A DNA stretch of 64,000 nt from Pseudomonas sp. KK4 (GTDB lineage Bacteria > Pseudomonadota > Gammaproteobacteria > Pseudomonadales > Pseudomonadaceae), in contig NZ_LYVP01000017.1 in the NCBI RefSeq assembly GCF_001984065.1, forward strand, positions 1 through 64,000, in the 5' to 3' direction. The notes beneath the pieces are model-generated. The model did not search any database and was not told the origin of the DNA. It was given only the letters and a program-made list of their open reading frames with translations. A program made the translations under genes and the position numbers. Below are positions 1 to 8,754 of this stretch, in pieces; position 1 is the stretch's first letter; each line of letters opens with the position of its first letter.

Positions 1-80
1 GGGCTTGCTCGCGAAAGCGGTGTGTCAGTCGCCAATGATGCTGACTGACACGACGTCTTCGCGAGCAAGCCCGCTCCCAC
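1..80. repeat. REP inverted pair, clipped by the window start
   Basis: Two inverted copies of the GCGAGCAAGCCCGCTCC-type REP unit face each other (left arm from base 1, right arm about 59-80) around a short spacer. It lies just downstream of the MHS transporter, where such pairs often act as transcript ends. The left arm begins at the first base, so its true start is outside the window. Confidence 0.85.
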
Positions 81-101
81 AGTGGTCTGCGTTACCTCGC
101 C

Positions 102-1724
102 TCAGTTCTTGTCCAGGTCGACATTGCGCGTCTCACGCAGGCACAGCATCCCCACCACCAGGCTCACCCCAGTCACCAGCACCGGGTACCACAGCCCGTA
201 GAAGATATCCCCGGTGTACACCACCAGCGCGAACGACACGGTAGGCAGGAAGCCGCCGAACCAGCCGTTGCCGATGTGGTAGGGCAGGGACATCGAGGTG
301 TAGCGGATGCGCGTCGGGAACAGTTCGACCATCAGCGCCGCCAGCGGGCCGTAGCACATGGCGGAGATGGCGATCAGCGCAACGATCAGCGCCACGATCA
401 TCGGTTTGTTGATTTGCTGCATGTCAGCCTGCTGCGGGTAGCCAGCAAGCGTGACCGCGCCGCGCAGGGCGGCTTCGTCGAAACCGTCGATCTTCACATC
501 GCCCACGCTGACCTGCACGCCGCTGCCGGCCGGTGCCGCTGCGCTGTGGTACGGCAGGCCTTGCTTGACCAGGAAGGTCTTGACCTTGTCGCACGGGCTG
601 TCAAATTTCGCCTTGCCCACCGGGTCGAACTGGAAGGTGCAGGTGGCCGGGTCGGCCAGCACGGTGATCGGGGCCTGGCGGCTGGCCTGGTCGATGGCCG
701 GATTGGCGTAGTGGGCCAGGCTCTTGAAGATCGGGAAGTACAGCGCGGTGGCCAGCAACAGGCCGATCATCAGCACCGGCTTGCGCCCGACCTTGTCCGA
801 CAGCCAGCCGAAGAAAATGAAGAACGGCGCACCCAGCGTCACGCTGACGATCAACAGGCCGTTGGCCACGGCCGGGTCCATTTTCAAGAACTGGGTGAGG
901 AAGAACAGCACATAGAACTGCGCTGCGTAGAAGGTCACCGCTTGCCCGGCGTTGATGCTGAACAGGGCGATCAGCACGACTTTCAGGTTTTCCCATTTGC
1001 CGAAGGAGTCGCGGATCGGCGATTTGCAGAGCTTGCCTTCCTCTTTCATTTTCACGAAGGCCGGCGACTCGTGCAGGCTCATGCGGATCCAGGTCGAGAT
1101 GCCCAGCAAAATGATCGAGAACAGGAACGGAATGCGCCAGCCCCAGACTTCGAACTGATCGCCGGTGAAGTAGCGGCAACCGAGCACCACCAGCAGCGAC
1201 AGCAACAGGCCGAGGGTCGCGGTGGACTGGATCCAGCTGGTGTGGAAGCCGCGCTTGCCCATGGGGGCATGTTCGGCAACATAGGTGGCGGCGCCGCCGT
1301 ATTCACCGCCCAAAGCCAGGCCCTGGAGCATGCGCAGCACCACGAGGATGATCGGCGCGGCGATGCCGATGCTGGCGTAGGTGGGCAGCAGGCCGACACA
1401 GAAGGTCGCCAGGCCCATGAGGACGATGGTGGCCAGGAAGGTGTACTTGCGTCCGATCATGTCCCCCAGGCGACCGAACACCAGCGCGCCGAATGGTCTG
1501 ACGACAAATCCGGCGGCGAAGGCCATCAGGGCAAAGATGAATGCCGTGGTGTCGTTGACCCCGGCGAAGAACTGTTTGCTGATCACCGCCGCGAGGGCGC
1601 CATACAGGAAGAAGTCATACCACTCGAACACCGTGCCAAGTGACGAGGCGAAGATGACTTTCTGGGTGTCCCGGCTGGTGCCCGCGCTGCGCACGGCTTC
1701 CAGGGGCTGTACATGTTCTGACAT
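102..1724 (-). CDS. MFS transporter, metabolite:H+ symporter (MHS) type, with a large extra loop
   Basis: This is an inner-membrane MFS permease of about 540 residues. The MHS-type start (SSLGTVFEWYDFFLYG) and the conserved loop RPFGALVFGRLGDMIGRK are clear, followed by GLALGGEYGGAATYVAE and a second DKVGRKPVL loop. ATG 1724 is chosen over the upstream GTG at 1739 because AGGGA sits 8 bases before it. Residues about 345-440 form a hydrophilic insertion with two cysteines (CTFQFDPV... and SPCDKVK) in the C-terminal half, so the protein is about 100 residues longer than ordinary MHS symporters. It lies 91 bp behind a GMC oxidoreductase in the same direction. The two may take up and oxidise one substrate, but the substrate cannot be read from sequence. 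Confidence 0.9.
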   Translation of the reverse strand: MSEHVQPLEAVRSAGTSRDTQKVIFASSLGTVFEWYDFFLYGALAAVISKQFFAGVNDTTAFIFALMAFAAGFVVRPFGALVFGRLGDMIGRKYTFLATIVLMGLATFCVGLLPTYASIGIAAPIILVVLRMLQGLALGGEYGGAATYVAEHAPMGKRGFHTSWIQSTATLGLLLSLLVVLGCRYFTGDQFEVWGWRIPFLFSIILLGISTWIRMSLHESPAFVKMKEEGKLCKSPIRDSFGKWENLKVVLIALFSINAGQAVTFYAAQFYVLFFLTQFLKMDPAVANGLLIVSVTLGAPFFIFFGWLSDKVGRKPVLMIGLLLATALYFPIFKSLAHYANPAIDQASRQAPITVLADPATCTFQFDPVGKAKFDSPCDKVKTFLVKQGLPYHSAAAPAGSGVQVSVGDVKIDGFDEAALRGAVTLAGYPQQADMQQINKPMIVALIVALIAISAMCYGPLAALMVELFPTRIRYTSMSLPYHIGNGWFGGFLPTVSFALVVYTGDIFYGLWYPVLVTGVSLVVGMLCLRETRNVDLDKN

Positions 1725-1815
1725 ATCGGTATCCCTCACAGTGATTGTTTTTGTTGTTCCACTGTCGGCGCCTGCCTTGTGGGCCGGTGCCGCGTTTGTC
1801 CATAAATCAGATGAA

Positions 1816-3462
1816 TCAAGAACTGGTGACCAACTCCATTGCCAGGGTGATGTTCCTTGTGTCTGGGTTGAGGATCAGTTGCGCCGCTTTCTCGGCAATC
1901 ATCAGCGTAGGCGAACAGGTGTTGCCCGAGGTGATGCGCGGCATGATCGAGGCGTCGGCGATGCGCAGGCCCGGGATGCCGTGCACGCGCAGTTGCGCAT
2001 CGACCACCGCTTCGGTGTCGTTGCCCATGCGGCAGGTGCCCACTGGATGGAAAATCGTGGTGCCGATCCGCGCGGCGGCTTCGTGCAGTTGTTCTTCGCT
2101 TTGCAGGCTGTCGCCGGGCAGGTATTCGACCGGTTTGAACGCCCGCAGGGCCGGGGCGGCGACAATGCGCCGGGTCAGTCGGATGGCGTCGGCGGCGACC
2201 CGCAGATCCTCTGGATGGCTCAGGTAATTGGGTTGGATCAACGGCGCATCCCGAAGATCGGCGGAGCCAATTTCCACGCGGCCACGGCTTTGCGGACGCA
2301 GGTCGCAGACCGAGGCGGTGAACGCCGGGAAGGCGTGCAGCGGTTCGCCGAAACGCTCCAGGGACAAGGGTTGCACGTGGTACTCAAGATTGGCCGAGGT
2401 CTGTTCCGGCCCCGAACGGGCAAAGGCCCCCAGCTGACTCGGTGCCATGGACAGCGGCCCGCTGCGGTCATACAGATACCGCAGGCCCATGCCCATCTTG
2501 CCCCACAGGCTGCCGGCGATCTGGTTGAGGGTGCGGGCGTTCTGCAGTTTGTAGATCAGCCGCAGTTGCAGGTGATCCTGCAGGTTGCCACCGACCCCGG
2601 GCAGTTCATGGGCAACGCCGATGCCCAGGCGTTGCAGCAGCGGGCGAGGGCCTATCCCTGAGCGCTGCAGGATGCTCGGTGAACCGACGGCGCCGGCGCA
2701 CAGAATGATTTCCTTGCGGGCCTTGAGGGTTTTCGCCTGATCCTGATGGCGCACGCTGACCGCGTCGGCGCGGCCGTTTTCCAGCAGCACCCGGTCCACC
2801 TCGACCCCGGTCAGCACCGTCAGATTGGTGCGATGGCGGATCGGCTTGAGAAACGCCTTGGCCGCGTTCCAGCGGATACCGGCCTTCTGATTGACCTGGA
2901 AGTAGCCGCAACCTTCGTTGTCGCCCTGGTTGAAGTCATCGATGCTGGCGATGCCGCTTTGCTCGGCGGCACTGCGAAACGCATCCAGAATCGGCCAGGA
3001 CAGGCGCTGGCGTTCAACCCGCCAGTCGCCGCTGGCACCGTGAAACTCGGAATCGCCGGCAAAGTGGTTTTCGCTTTTCTTGAACAGCGGCAGCACATCC
3101 TGCCAGCGCCAGCCGGGGTTGCCCTCGGCGGCCCAGCGATCGTAATCGCCGGCCTGGCCGCGCATGTAGATCATGCCGTTGATCGAGGAGCAGCCGCCCA
3201 GCACCTTGCCCCGGGGATAGCTCAGGGTACGGCCCTGCAGGCCGGGCTGGGCTTGGGTCTTGAAGCACCAGTCGGTGCGCGGGTTGCCGATGCAGAACAG
3301 ATAGCCGACGGGGATGTGAATCCAGGCATAGTTGTCGCGCCCACCGGCTTCGAGCAGCAGGACCCGGTGTTGCGGGTTGGCCGATAGCCGGTTGGCCAGC
3401 AGACAGCCGGCCGGCCCGGCCCCGACCACGATGTAGTCGAATTCATCAAGGGAAGTTGGCAT
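1816..3462 (-). CDS. GMC-family FAD oxidoreductase (choline dehydrogenase-like)
   Basis: A 548-residue flavoprotein. The N-terminal dinucleotide fold YIVVGAGPAGCLLANRL binds FAD, and the GMC signature region around residues 80-100 (GKVLGGCSSINGMIYMRG) follows. Near the C terminus, HPVGTCRMG (His about 472) and SGNTCSP supply the usual catalytic His/Asn pair. Family members oxidise alcohols such as choline, glycol ethers or aliphatic alcohols, and there is no clear betaine-pathway neighbour here. The gene is upstream of the MHS transporter in one probable operon and divergent from the LysR gene at 3594, which probably controls it. Confidence 0.9.
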   Translation of the reverse strand: MPTSLDEFDYIVVGAGPAGCLLANRLSANPQHRVLLLEAGGRDNYAWIHIPVGYLFCIGNPRTDWCFKTQAQPGLQGRTLSYPRGKVLGGCSSINGMIYMRGQAGDYDRWAAEGNPGWRWQDVLPLFKKSENHFAGDSEFHGASGDWRVERQRLSWPILDAFRSAAEQSGIASIDDFNQGDNEGCGYFQVNQKAGIRWNAAKAFLKPIRHRTNLTVLTGVEVDRVLLENGRADAVSVRHQDQAKTLKARKEIILCAGAVGSPSILQRSGIGPRPLLQRLGIGVAHELPGVGGNLQDHLQLRLIYKLQNARTLNQIAGSLWGKMGMGLRYLYDRSGPLSMAPSQLGAFARSGPEQTSANLEYHVQPLSLERFGEPLHAFPAFTASVCDLRPQSRGRVEIGSADLRDAPLIQPNYLSHPEDLRVAADAIRLTRRIVAAPALRAFKPVEYLPGDSLQSEEQLHEAAARIGTTIFHPVGTCRMGNDTEAVVDAQLRVHGIPGLRIADASIMPRITSGNTCSPTLMIAEKAAQLILNPDTRNITLAMELVTSS

Positions 3463-3504
3463 CCCTGACCTCGTGTTGTTGTTCTTATGGTTTGCATCCT
3501 AGTT

Positions 3505-3530
3505 GTTAGCTTTCGTTAAAAGAATGTTAG
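3505..3530. promoter_or_regulatory. Phased GTTAG/GTTAA repeats in the divergent LysR promoter
   Basis: Within the 131-bp gap between the GMC oxidoreductase and the LysR gene, GTTAG, GTTAA and GTTAG occur at 3505, 3515 and 3526. That is 10 and 11 bases apart, i.e. on one face of the helix. The stretch is AT-rich compared with its surroundings. It is a plausible binding region for the adjacent LysR protein, though this is inferred from position and spacing only. Confidence 0.35.
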
Positions 3531-3593
3531 TTTTTACGCAGCGGCTGTGCGTTTTTAAACAGTGCGTTCAATCGACCGACCCAAGGATGATTC

Positions 3594-4490
3594 ATGTTCG
3601 ACTGGAATGACCTGCGGTTTTTTCTCGAGCTTCAGCGTAGCGGGCGTTTGCTCACCGCGGCCCGCCGCTTGAACACCACCCACGCCACTGTTGCCCGGCA
3701 CATCGAGGCCATTGAAAAGAGCCTGGGCACGGCGCTGTTCGTTCAGCATGCCCAGGGTTACGAGCTCACGCCGGCCGGGGAAGCGCTGCTCAAGCATGCC
3801 GAAGCCATGGAAAACGTTGCCCTGCTGGCCCAGGAGGAAATCACCCAGTCCACGGCGCCGCTGGGCAAGATCCGCGTCGGGGTCACCGAAGGGCTGGGCA
3901 TCATGTTTCTGGCCAGTCGCATGAACGGCTTGTTCGAGCGTTATCCGGGGCTGGAGGTGGAACTGGTGGCGGTGCCGCGTTTCGTCAGCATTCTCAACCG
4001 CGAGGCGGAAATCAGCATTCACCTGGAGCGCCCGGCCGCCGACATGCTGGTCACCCGCAAGCTCACTGACTATCGCCTGGCGCTCTATGCCAGCCAGGAT
4101 TATCTGAACAAGGCGCCGCCGCTGCGCACGCGCGAAGACTTGGCGCGGCATGCCTGGATCGGCTATGTCGACGACTTGCTGTTCAGTCAGGAACTGATGT
4201 TTCTCAATAGCTTCTGCCGCAACCCGCACGTGGTCTTCCACAGCACCAGCGTCATCGCCCAGCAACAGGCTGCCCGCGCCGGTCTCGGCATCGCCGTGCT
4301 GCCATGCTACATGGCCAGCGCCGACCCGATGCTGGTGCCGTTGTTCGCCGAGGAAAGCATCCTGCGCAGCTACTGGATCAGCACCCGCCGTGAGTTGCAC
4401 AAATCCGTGCGGTTGCGGGTGATGTGGGATTACGTGGTGGAGCTCTGCGAGCGCGAACAGAACCTGCTGCTCGGCACCATCCCCCTGTAG
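3594..4490 (+). CDS. LysR-family transcriptional regulator
   Basis: A 298-residue LysR regulator. The N-terminal winged helix-turn-helix covers about residues 1-60 (LRFFLELQRSGRLLTAARRLNTTHATVARHIEAIEK), followed by a periplasmic-binding-like effector domain. AAGGA lies 6 bases before the ATG. It is transcribed away from the GMC oxidoreductase/MHS pair, the classic arrangement for a LysR activator of its neighbour. The stop codon TAG falls inside the left arm of a REP element. Confidence 0.9.
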   Translation: MFDWNDLRFFLELQRSGRLLTAARRLNTTHATVARHIEAIEKSLGTALFVQHAQGYELTPAGEALLKHAEAMENVALLAQEEITQSTAPLGKIRVGVTEGLGIMFLASRMNGLFERYPGLEVELVAVPRFVSILNREAEISIHLERPAADMLVTRKLTDYRLALYASQDYLNKAPPLRTREDLARHAWIGYVDDLLFSQELMFLNSFCRNPHVVFHSTSVIAQQQAARAGLGIAVLPCYMASADPMLVPLFAEESILRSYWISTRRELHKSVRLRVMWDYVVELCEREQNLLLGTIPL

Positions 4491-4587
4491 GAGCGAGCTT
4501 GCTCGCGATGGTCGTCAACGATAACGCGGGGCGTCTGATAACCCACGGGGTTCTCGGGTGCGTCGCGAGTGAGCTCGCTCCTACAGG
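4484..4587. repeat. REP inverted pair (GAGCGAGCTCGCTCC type)
   Basis: Arms at 4484-4508 and 4563-4587 form a long imperfect inverted repeat (CCTGTAGGAGCGAGC and its complement). It sits between two convergent genes, the LysR regulator and the histidine kinase, and supplies the LysR stop codon. The spacer resembles that of the copy at 11627. Confidence 0.85.
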
Positions 4588-4601
4588 GGAGTGCGATGTG
4601 T

Positions 4602-5972
4602 TCACAGGCTTTGCGGAATCGACAGCACGGCGCGCAAGCCACCCTCCGGGCGGTTGACCAGCGTGATGCGGCCGCCCAGTCGAGTGGCAATGGTGTTGAC
4701 GATGGTCAGGCCCAGCCCTGCGCCCTGGTGATTGCCACGGCTGTAGAAGCGTTCGAACAGGCGAGCGCGATCGGCTTCGTCGATGCCCGGCCCCTGATCC
4801 TCGACGCTCAGGTGATAAAACCCTTGGGCCTGGCTCAACTGCACGGTGATAACGCCGCCCTCGGGGGAAAAATTCGCTGCGTTGGTGATCAGGTTGTTCA
4901 GGGCGATGTCGATGGCGGCAGCGTCGGTGGTCACTCTGCAGGGCTGCTCGCTGACATCGAATGCCAGCTCCAGGCGCTTGCTCAGCAGCCAGGGTGTGAG
5001 CTGTATCAGGCTGTCGCGGACGGCCTGGGTCAGGTCAATGGTGCGCAGCGGTGCAGAGGTGGCCTTGGGTTCGAGGCGGGCCATGGTCAGCAACTGATTG
5101 ACCAGTCGGCTGGTGCGATCGACGCCGGAAATCAGAAATTCCAGGGACTCGCGTCGCTGCGCCTCGGTCCCGGCCTCCAGCAGGTTTTGCGCATGCACCC
5201 GCAACACCGCCAGGGGCGTGCGCATTTCATGGGCCGCGTCGGCAATGAAGCGCCGTTCCCGGCCAAGCACTTCCTGAATCTGCGCGAGCATGCGGTTGAG
5301 CGCCGCTTGCATCGGTTCGAGCTCGCTGGGCAGGGGCTTGAGTTGCAAGGGTTCCAGCGAACCGCTGTGCCGTGCCCGCAGGGTTGCCGCCATGTCAGCC
5401 AGCGGTTTGAGCCCCCAGCCGATCGCCAGCCAGACCATCGCCGCCAGAATCAGGCTGCCCAGGACGTTGGGCCCCAGGGTGTGGCGTACGATCCGGTCCA
5501 CCAGGTCCGCGCGGACGTCATCGCGCTCACCGACCCATATCCGCAGGTCGTTCTGCTTGTCCTCCAGCAGGAAGGCACGCCAGTGACGGTCGTTCATGTC
5601 CACGACATCGCTGAAACCGGGTGTCGACGGCGGCGCCGTGAAAGAGGGTGCGCTGGCGGTGTGTACCAGCACCTCGCCATGACGGTCCCACACCTGAAAA
5701 GCAATCTTGGTCTCGTAAGGGTGACCGTCCACCCGCGGTTCGGCTTCGCCCAAGGCCTTGTTGAACGCCTTGTACAGCTCGGTGTGTTCCTTGCTCGCCA
5801 GCGGCATGCGCAGCACGCCCTGCAGCAGCCGCGCGTTCTGCGCCAGTTGGGCGTCATAGACTTCGGCGATTTCGTGGTTGCTGTCATGCAGGTTCAAGGT
5901 GCTGATCACCGCAAGGCCAGCGAGCATCAGGCCGATGATCAGCGTCAGGGTGCGACGCCGGATCGAAGTCAT
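4602..5972 (-). CDS. Sensor histidine kinase of an OmpR-type two-component system
   Basis: A 456-residue membrane kinase. One transmembrane segment lies near residues 8-26 and a second near 170-188, bracketing a periplasmic domain of about 140 residues. A linker, then HisKA with H-box FIADAAHEMRTPLAVL (His248), N-box NNLITNAANFSPEGG, and G-boxes DQGPGIDEADRARLFERFYS and GAGLGLTIV follow. The arrangement is QseC/PmrB-like. Its start overlaps the response-regulator stop by 4 bp (ATGA), and it is the last gene of a seven-gene operon whose upstream members look biosynthetic, so it may sense the product or a related envelope signal. Confidence 0.92.
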   Translation of the reverse strand: MTSIRRRTLTLIIGLMLAGLAVISTLNLHDSNHEIAEVYDAQLAQNARLLQGVLRMPLASKEHTELYKAFNKALGEAEPRVDGHPYETKIAFQVWDRHGEVLVHTASAPSFTAPPSTPGFSDVVDMNDRHWRAFLLEDKQNDLRIWVGERDDVRADLVDRIVRHTLGPNVLGSLILAAMVWLAIGWGLKPLADMAATLRARHSGSLEPLQLKPLPSELEPMQAALNRMLAQIQEVLGRERRFIADAAHEMRTPLAVLRVHAQNLLEAGTEAQRRESLEFLISGVDRTSRLVNQLLTMARLEPKATSAPLRTIDLTQAVRDSLIQLTPWLLSKRLELAFDVSEQPCRVTTDAAAIDIALNNLITNAANFSPEGGVITVQLSQAQGFYHLSVEDQGPGIDEADRARLFERFYSRGNHQGAGLGLTIVNTIATRLGGRITLVNRPEGGLRAVLSIPQSL

Positions 5973-6631
5973 CGACGCTCCTCCACCAGATAGCCGACAC
6001 CGCGGATGGTGCGGATCAGATCGGTGGAAAATTTCTTGCGCAGGTGGTGGATGTGCACTTCCAGGGTGTTGCTTTCGGCTTCTTCGTTCCAGCCGTAGAG
6101 CAATTGCATCAGTTGATCGCGGGTCATGACCCGCCCCGGCGGCGAGAGCAGTTCGTGCAGCAGTTGATATTCCTTGGGTGTCAGCGCCACCGGCTGGCCT
6201 TGATAGCTGACTTGCTGGGTGCTTGGGTTGATGCTGATGCCACCGTGCTCGATGAGCGCCTGGGCGCGACCGGCGCTGCGTCGCAGCAAGGCTCGCAGGC
6301 GCGCCTTGAGTTCGGCCAGGTCGAAGGGTTTGATCAGGTAGTCGTCGGCGCCGGCGTCGAGCCCGGCGATGCGGTCTTCGGTGGCATCGCGGGCGGTCAG
6401 GATCAGTACCGGAAGATTCGAGCCGCTGTCGCGCAAGCGGCGCAAGACCTCCAGGCCGTCCATGCGCGGCAGGCCGAGGTCGAGCACCGCCAGATCAAAG
6501 GACTCGCTGAGCAGCGAATGCAAGGCACTGCTGCCGTCCTGCACCCAGTCGACGGTGTAGCCCTCGCGGCCCAGGGCCTGATGAATGCCTTCGCCCAGGG
6601 CCACGTCATCTTCAATCAGTAGTAAACGCAC
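5969..6631 (-). CDS. OmpR/PhoB-family response regulator
   Basis: A 220-residue regulator: receiver domain with acidic pocket (EDD at 8-10) and phosphoacceptor Asp51 in AVLDLGLPRMDG, Lys in KPFDLAE, then a C-terminal winged helix (about 125-218; TPKEYQLLHELLSPPGRVMTR). It is of the QseB/PmrA type. It begins 11 bp after the TPR-like gene and overlaps the histidine kinase by 4 bp, so the kinase is its obvious partner. Confidence 0.93.
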   Translation of the reverse strand: MRLLLIEDDVALGEGIHQALGREGYTVDWVQDGSSALHSLLSESFDLAVLDLGLPRMDGLEVLRRLRDSGSNLPVLILTARDATEDRIAGLDAGADDYLIKPFDLAELKARLRALLRRSAGRAQALIEHGGISINPSTQQVSYQGQPVALTPKEYQLLHELLSPPGRVMTRDQLMQLLYGWNEEAESNTLEVHIHHLRKKFSTDLIRTIRGVGYLVEERR

Positions 6632-6642
6632 AGGGACTCCTG

Positions 6643-7287
6643 TCAGTCGAGTTTCTTGTTGACGTCCACCAGCAAGGTTTCGATCTCTTTGCGCCGTCCG
6701 GCGTCCGCCGTTTCCCGGCCGGGGCGGGGGGCGGCTTGCAGGGCTTTTTGCAATGCCGTCCTGGCCTCAGCGTAGCGCTTTTGACGGTAAAGGTGATCGC
6801 CCCAGAAGTACAGGGGATCGATGCCATTGGGGTTCAAGCGCAGGGCGACTTCGAGCAGTTGATCGGCCTTGTCCGAGTCGCCGAAGCCGATGGGCCAGCC
6901 CGGCACGCGGTCATACAGGGCACCGAGGCTTGTATAGGCCGAGCCTTGCAACGCCTTGGGGTCCAGGGCCAGGGCTTTTTCCAGGTCGGCCTTGGCGTCC
7001 TTGACCTTGCTCAGTGCGCCAAGCCCGCCCTGGGCACCGGCCCAACTGCTGGTGACGATGCCGGACCAGATCCAGGCCTCGGCCACCGATTGGCGTTGAT
7101 GGGTAAAGTTTGTGGCTTCAGTGGCCAGTTTTTCGAAGGCGGCCTCGCGTTGTCCTTCCGGCAGCTCGTACTGGATATGGGCCCAACTCTGCTGGATGCC
7201 GTTCAGGCGTTGCTGATCGGCGGCATCCAGCGCCCAGGCGCTCTGGCTCAAGGCGCCCAACAGCAGGCAAGCGACGAGTGTTTTCAT
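6643..7287 (-). CDS. Exported TPR-like protein of unknown role
   Basis: A 214-residue protein with a signal peptide (MKTLVACLLLGALSQSAWA, cleavage after about residue 19). The mature part is helical and contains TPR-like pairs, e.g. DLEKALALDPKALQGSAYTSLGALYDRVPG and ALRLNPNGIDPLYFWGDHLYRQKRYAEARTALQKAL. It should be periplasmic. It overlaps the SDR gene upstream by 4 bp and precedes the two-component genes by 11 bp. It could be a scaffold or signal partner for the kinase, or an assembly factor for the pathway; I do not recognise a characterised homologue. Confidence 0.75.
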   Translation of the reverse strand: MKTLVACLLLGALSQSAWALDAADQQRLNGIQQSWAHIQYELPEGQREAAFEKLATEATNFTHQRQSVAEAWIWSGIVTSSWAGAQGGLGALSKVKDAKADLEKALALDPKALQGSAYTSLGALYDRVPGWPIGFGDSDKADQLLEVALRLNPNGIDPLYFWGDHLYRQKRYAEARTALQKALQAAPRPGRETADAGRRKEIETLLVDVNKKLD

Positions 7288-8093
7288 GGTTTTGGATTCT
7301 CCTGGTCGGGTTTCTGGCTCAGGCGGCGGATCAATGGCAATTGCTTGCGCAAGCCGCGATCCACGACGTTGGGCAGCAGGCTGTTGAGGCGTACGAAAAA
7401 GCGTTCCGGCCAGCCCAGGTACAGGTCGCGGCGGTCGCCGGCGATGGCGTGGATCACCGCGGCGGCTACGGTTTGCGGGTCATCGACGTTGGCCTTGAGC
7501 GCATCGTTGAGCGCCTGGGCTGCCGGGCTGTTCATGCTGGTGCGGGTGGCGCGCGGGGCAACATAGAGAACGCTGACCCGGGTGTCCGCCAGTTCCCGAC
7601 GCAGCGCCTCGGAAAAACCGCGCAGGGCAAATTTGGTGGCGCAGTAACTGGCATAGCCCGGATAGCCGATGGAGCCGTAGGTCGAACCGACGTTGACCAC
7701 CATGGCGCTGGAGGCCTGTTTGAGCAGGGGCAGCAGGATTCTAGTCAGGCAGATTGGTGCGCCGACGTTGACCGCCAGCATGGTGTTGATATCGCTGTCG
7801 TCCAGTTGTTCGAGCATCGCGAACTGGTTGACCCCGGCGGCGTTGATCAACAGGTTGATGCCACCGATGCTCTGGGCTTCGGCCAACACTTCGGCGCGCT
7901 CGGCGCCCAGCGTCAGGTCTGCGCCGATCCAGCACAGGTTGTTCGGGTATTGCGCCAGCAACGGTTCCAGCGGTTGCCGATGGCGAGCGACCGCCAGTAC
8001 CCGGGCGCCACTGGCACACAAGGCCGTGGCGATGGCCAGGCCGATGCCGCCGCTGGCACCGGTCAGCACGACGCGAGCTTCAGACAGGCGCAT
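7284..8093 (-). CDS. Short-chain dehydrogenase/reductase in the ligase/HDO operon
   Basis: A 269-residue SDR. The cofactor motif TGASGGIG is at the N terminus, and the catalytic set is complete: Ser in VNVGSTYG with YCATK (Tyr and Lys) 13 residues later. ATG 8093 (MRLSEARVVL) is chosen because GGAG lies 7 bases upstream. The 24 residues of open frame beyond it are shadow of the preceding gene. It overlaps the upstream heme-oxygenase-like gene by 14 bp. In pathway terms it would reduce a ketone/aldehyde or oxidise an alcohol made by the upstream enzymes. Confidence 0.88.
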   Translation of the reverse strand: MRLSEARVVLTGASGGIGLAIATALCASGARVLAVARHRQPLEPLLAQYPNNLCWIGADLTLGAERAEVLAEAQSIGGINLLINAAGVNQFAMLEQLDDSDINTMLAVNVGAPICLTRILLPLLKQASSAMVVNVGSTYGSIGYPGYASYCATKFALRGFSEALRRELADTRVSVLYVAPRATRTSMNSPAAQALNDALKANVDDPQTVAAAVIHAIAGDRRDLYLGWPERFFVRLNSLLPNVVDRGLRKQLPLIRRLSQKPDQENPKP

Positions 8094-8754
8094 GCAGTTT
8101 CTCCCCGTTGCGCGGCAAACCGCGGAACATGTCGGCGTACAGCCGGTACACCACTTTCGAGGCATGGATGACAGACGCCTGGTCGGCGGGGTCTTCGAGC
8201 CTGTTCATCAGGCCGCGGAAGGTCTGCATGTGCTCGATGTCCAACGAACCGTGGGAGCTGAGGTAGCTGAAAGCGGTTTCCGGCAGTTGCAGGTGCTCGC
8301 GGAGGCTGCCGGCCGCGTGCGTGGCCAGGGCGATGCTGGTGCCTTCGAGCACGTTGACCATGCCGAACAGCCCCACCGGATTGCCCCGCGCGATCAAGTC
8401 GTAGAGATAGCTCACCATCAATTCGATGGGAAACGAAGGTTGGCCCTGACGCACGGCGGCTTTGTCGCCACCGCAAGCCTCGATGTCGTTGAGCACCCAC
8501 TGTTCGTGGCCGTATTCATCCTCGATGTATTCGCACACGGCCTGGCGCAACCACTCCAGACTCGAGGGCAGGCGCGCACCGCAGGCCATCATCAACGGTA
8601 CGGTATGGCGAACGTGGTAATAGGCCTGGGTCAGAAAGGCGCGGTAGCTTTCCAGGCTGACCTTGCCTGCGAGGGCGTCGGCAATGATCGGCAGATTGAA
8701 CAGTTCGATCCGTTCCTGCTGGGTGGCTTCTTGCAGTTGGTCAAAAAAACTCAT
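8080..8754 (-). CDS. Heme-oxygenase-like diiron-type oxidase (TenA/UndA/HDO superfamily)
   Basis: A 224-residue all-helical protein of the TenA/heme-oxygenase-like superfamily, usually labelled iron-containing redox enzyme. Candidate metal ligands stand in the expected order: His47 (YYHVRH), Glu80/His83 (EYGHE), Asp90, Glu137 (VLEGTS), His168 and Asp172/His175 (SHGSLDIEHM). Members of this fold include UndA (fatty acid to terminal alkene) and other O2-using decarboxylases, N-oxygenases and C-C cleaving enzymes. TenA-type thiaminases lack such a metal set. GAGGA precedes the ATG, and the start overlaps the AMP-ligase stop by 4 bp. Tight coupling to an acid-activating ligase suggests an acyl substrate; the actual reaction is unknown. 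Confidence 0.82.
   Translation of the reverse strand: MSFFDQLQEATQQERIELFNLPIIADALAGKVSLESYRAFLTQAYYHVRHTVPLMMACGARLPSSLEWLRQAVCEYIEDEYGHEQWVLNDIEACGGDKAAVRQGQPSFPIELMVSYLYDLIARGNPVGLFGMVNVLEGTSIALATHAAGSLREHLQLPETAFSYLSSHGSLDIEHMQTFRGLMNRLEDPADQASVIHASKVVYRLYADMFRGLPRNGEKLHAPV

Noticed and set aside
276..1643. A 455-residue open frame opposite the MHS transporter.
   Set aside because: Low-complexity His/Gln/Arg-rich translation typical of antisense frames.
4484..4587. Repeated GAGCGAGC units considered as CRISPR or terminators.
   Set aside because: They are isolated inverted pairs scattered over the window without regular spacers or cas genes, and lack T-runs; they fit REP elements.
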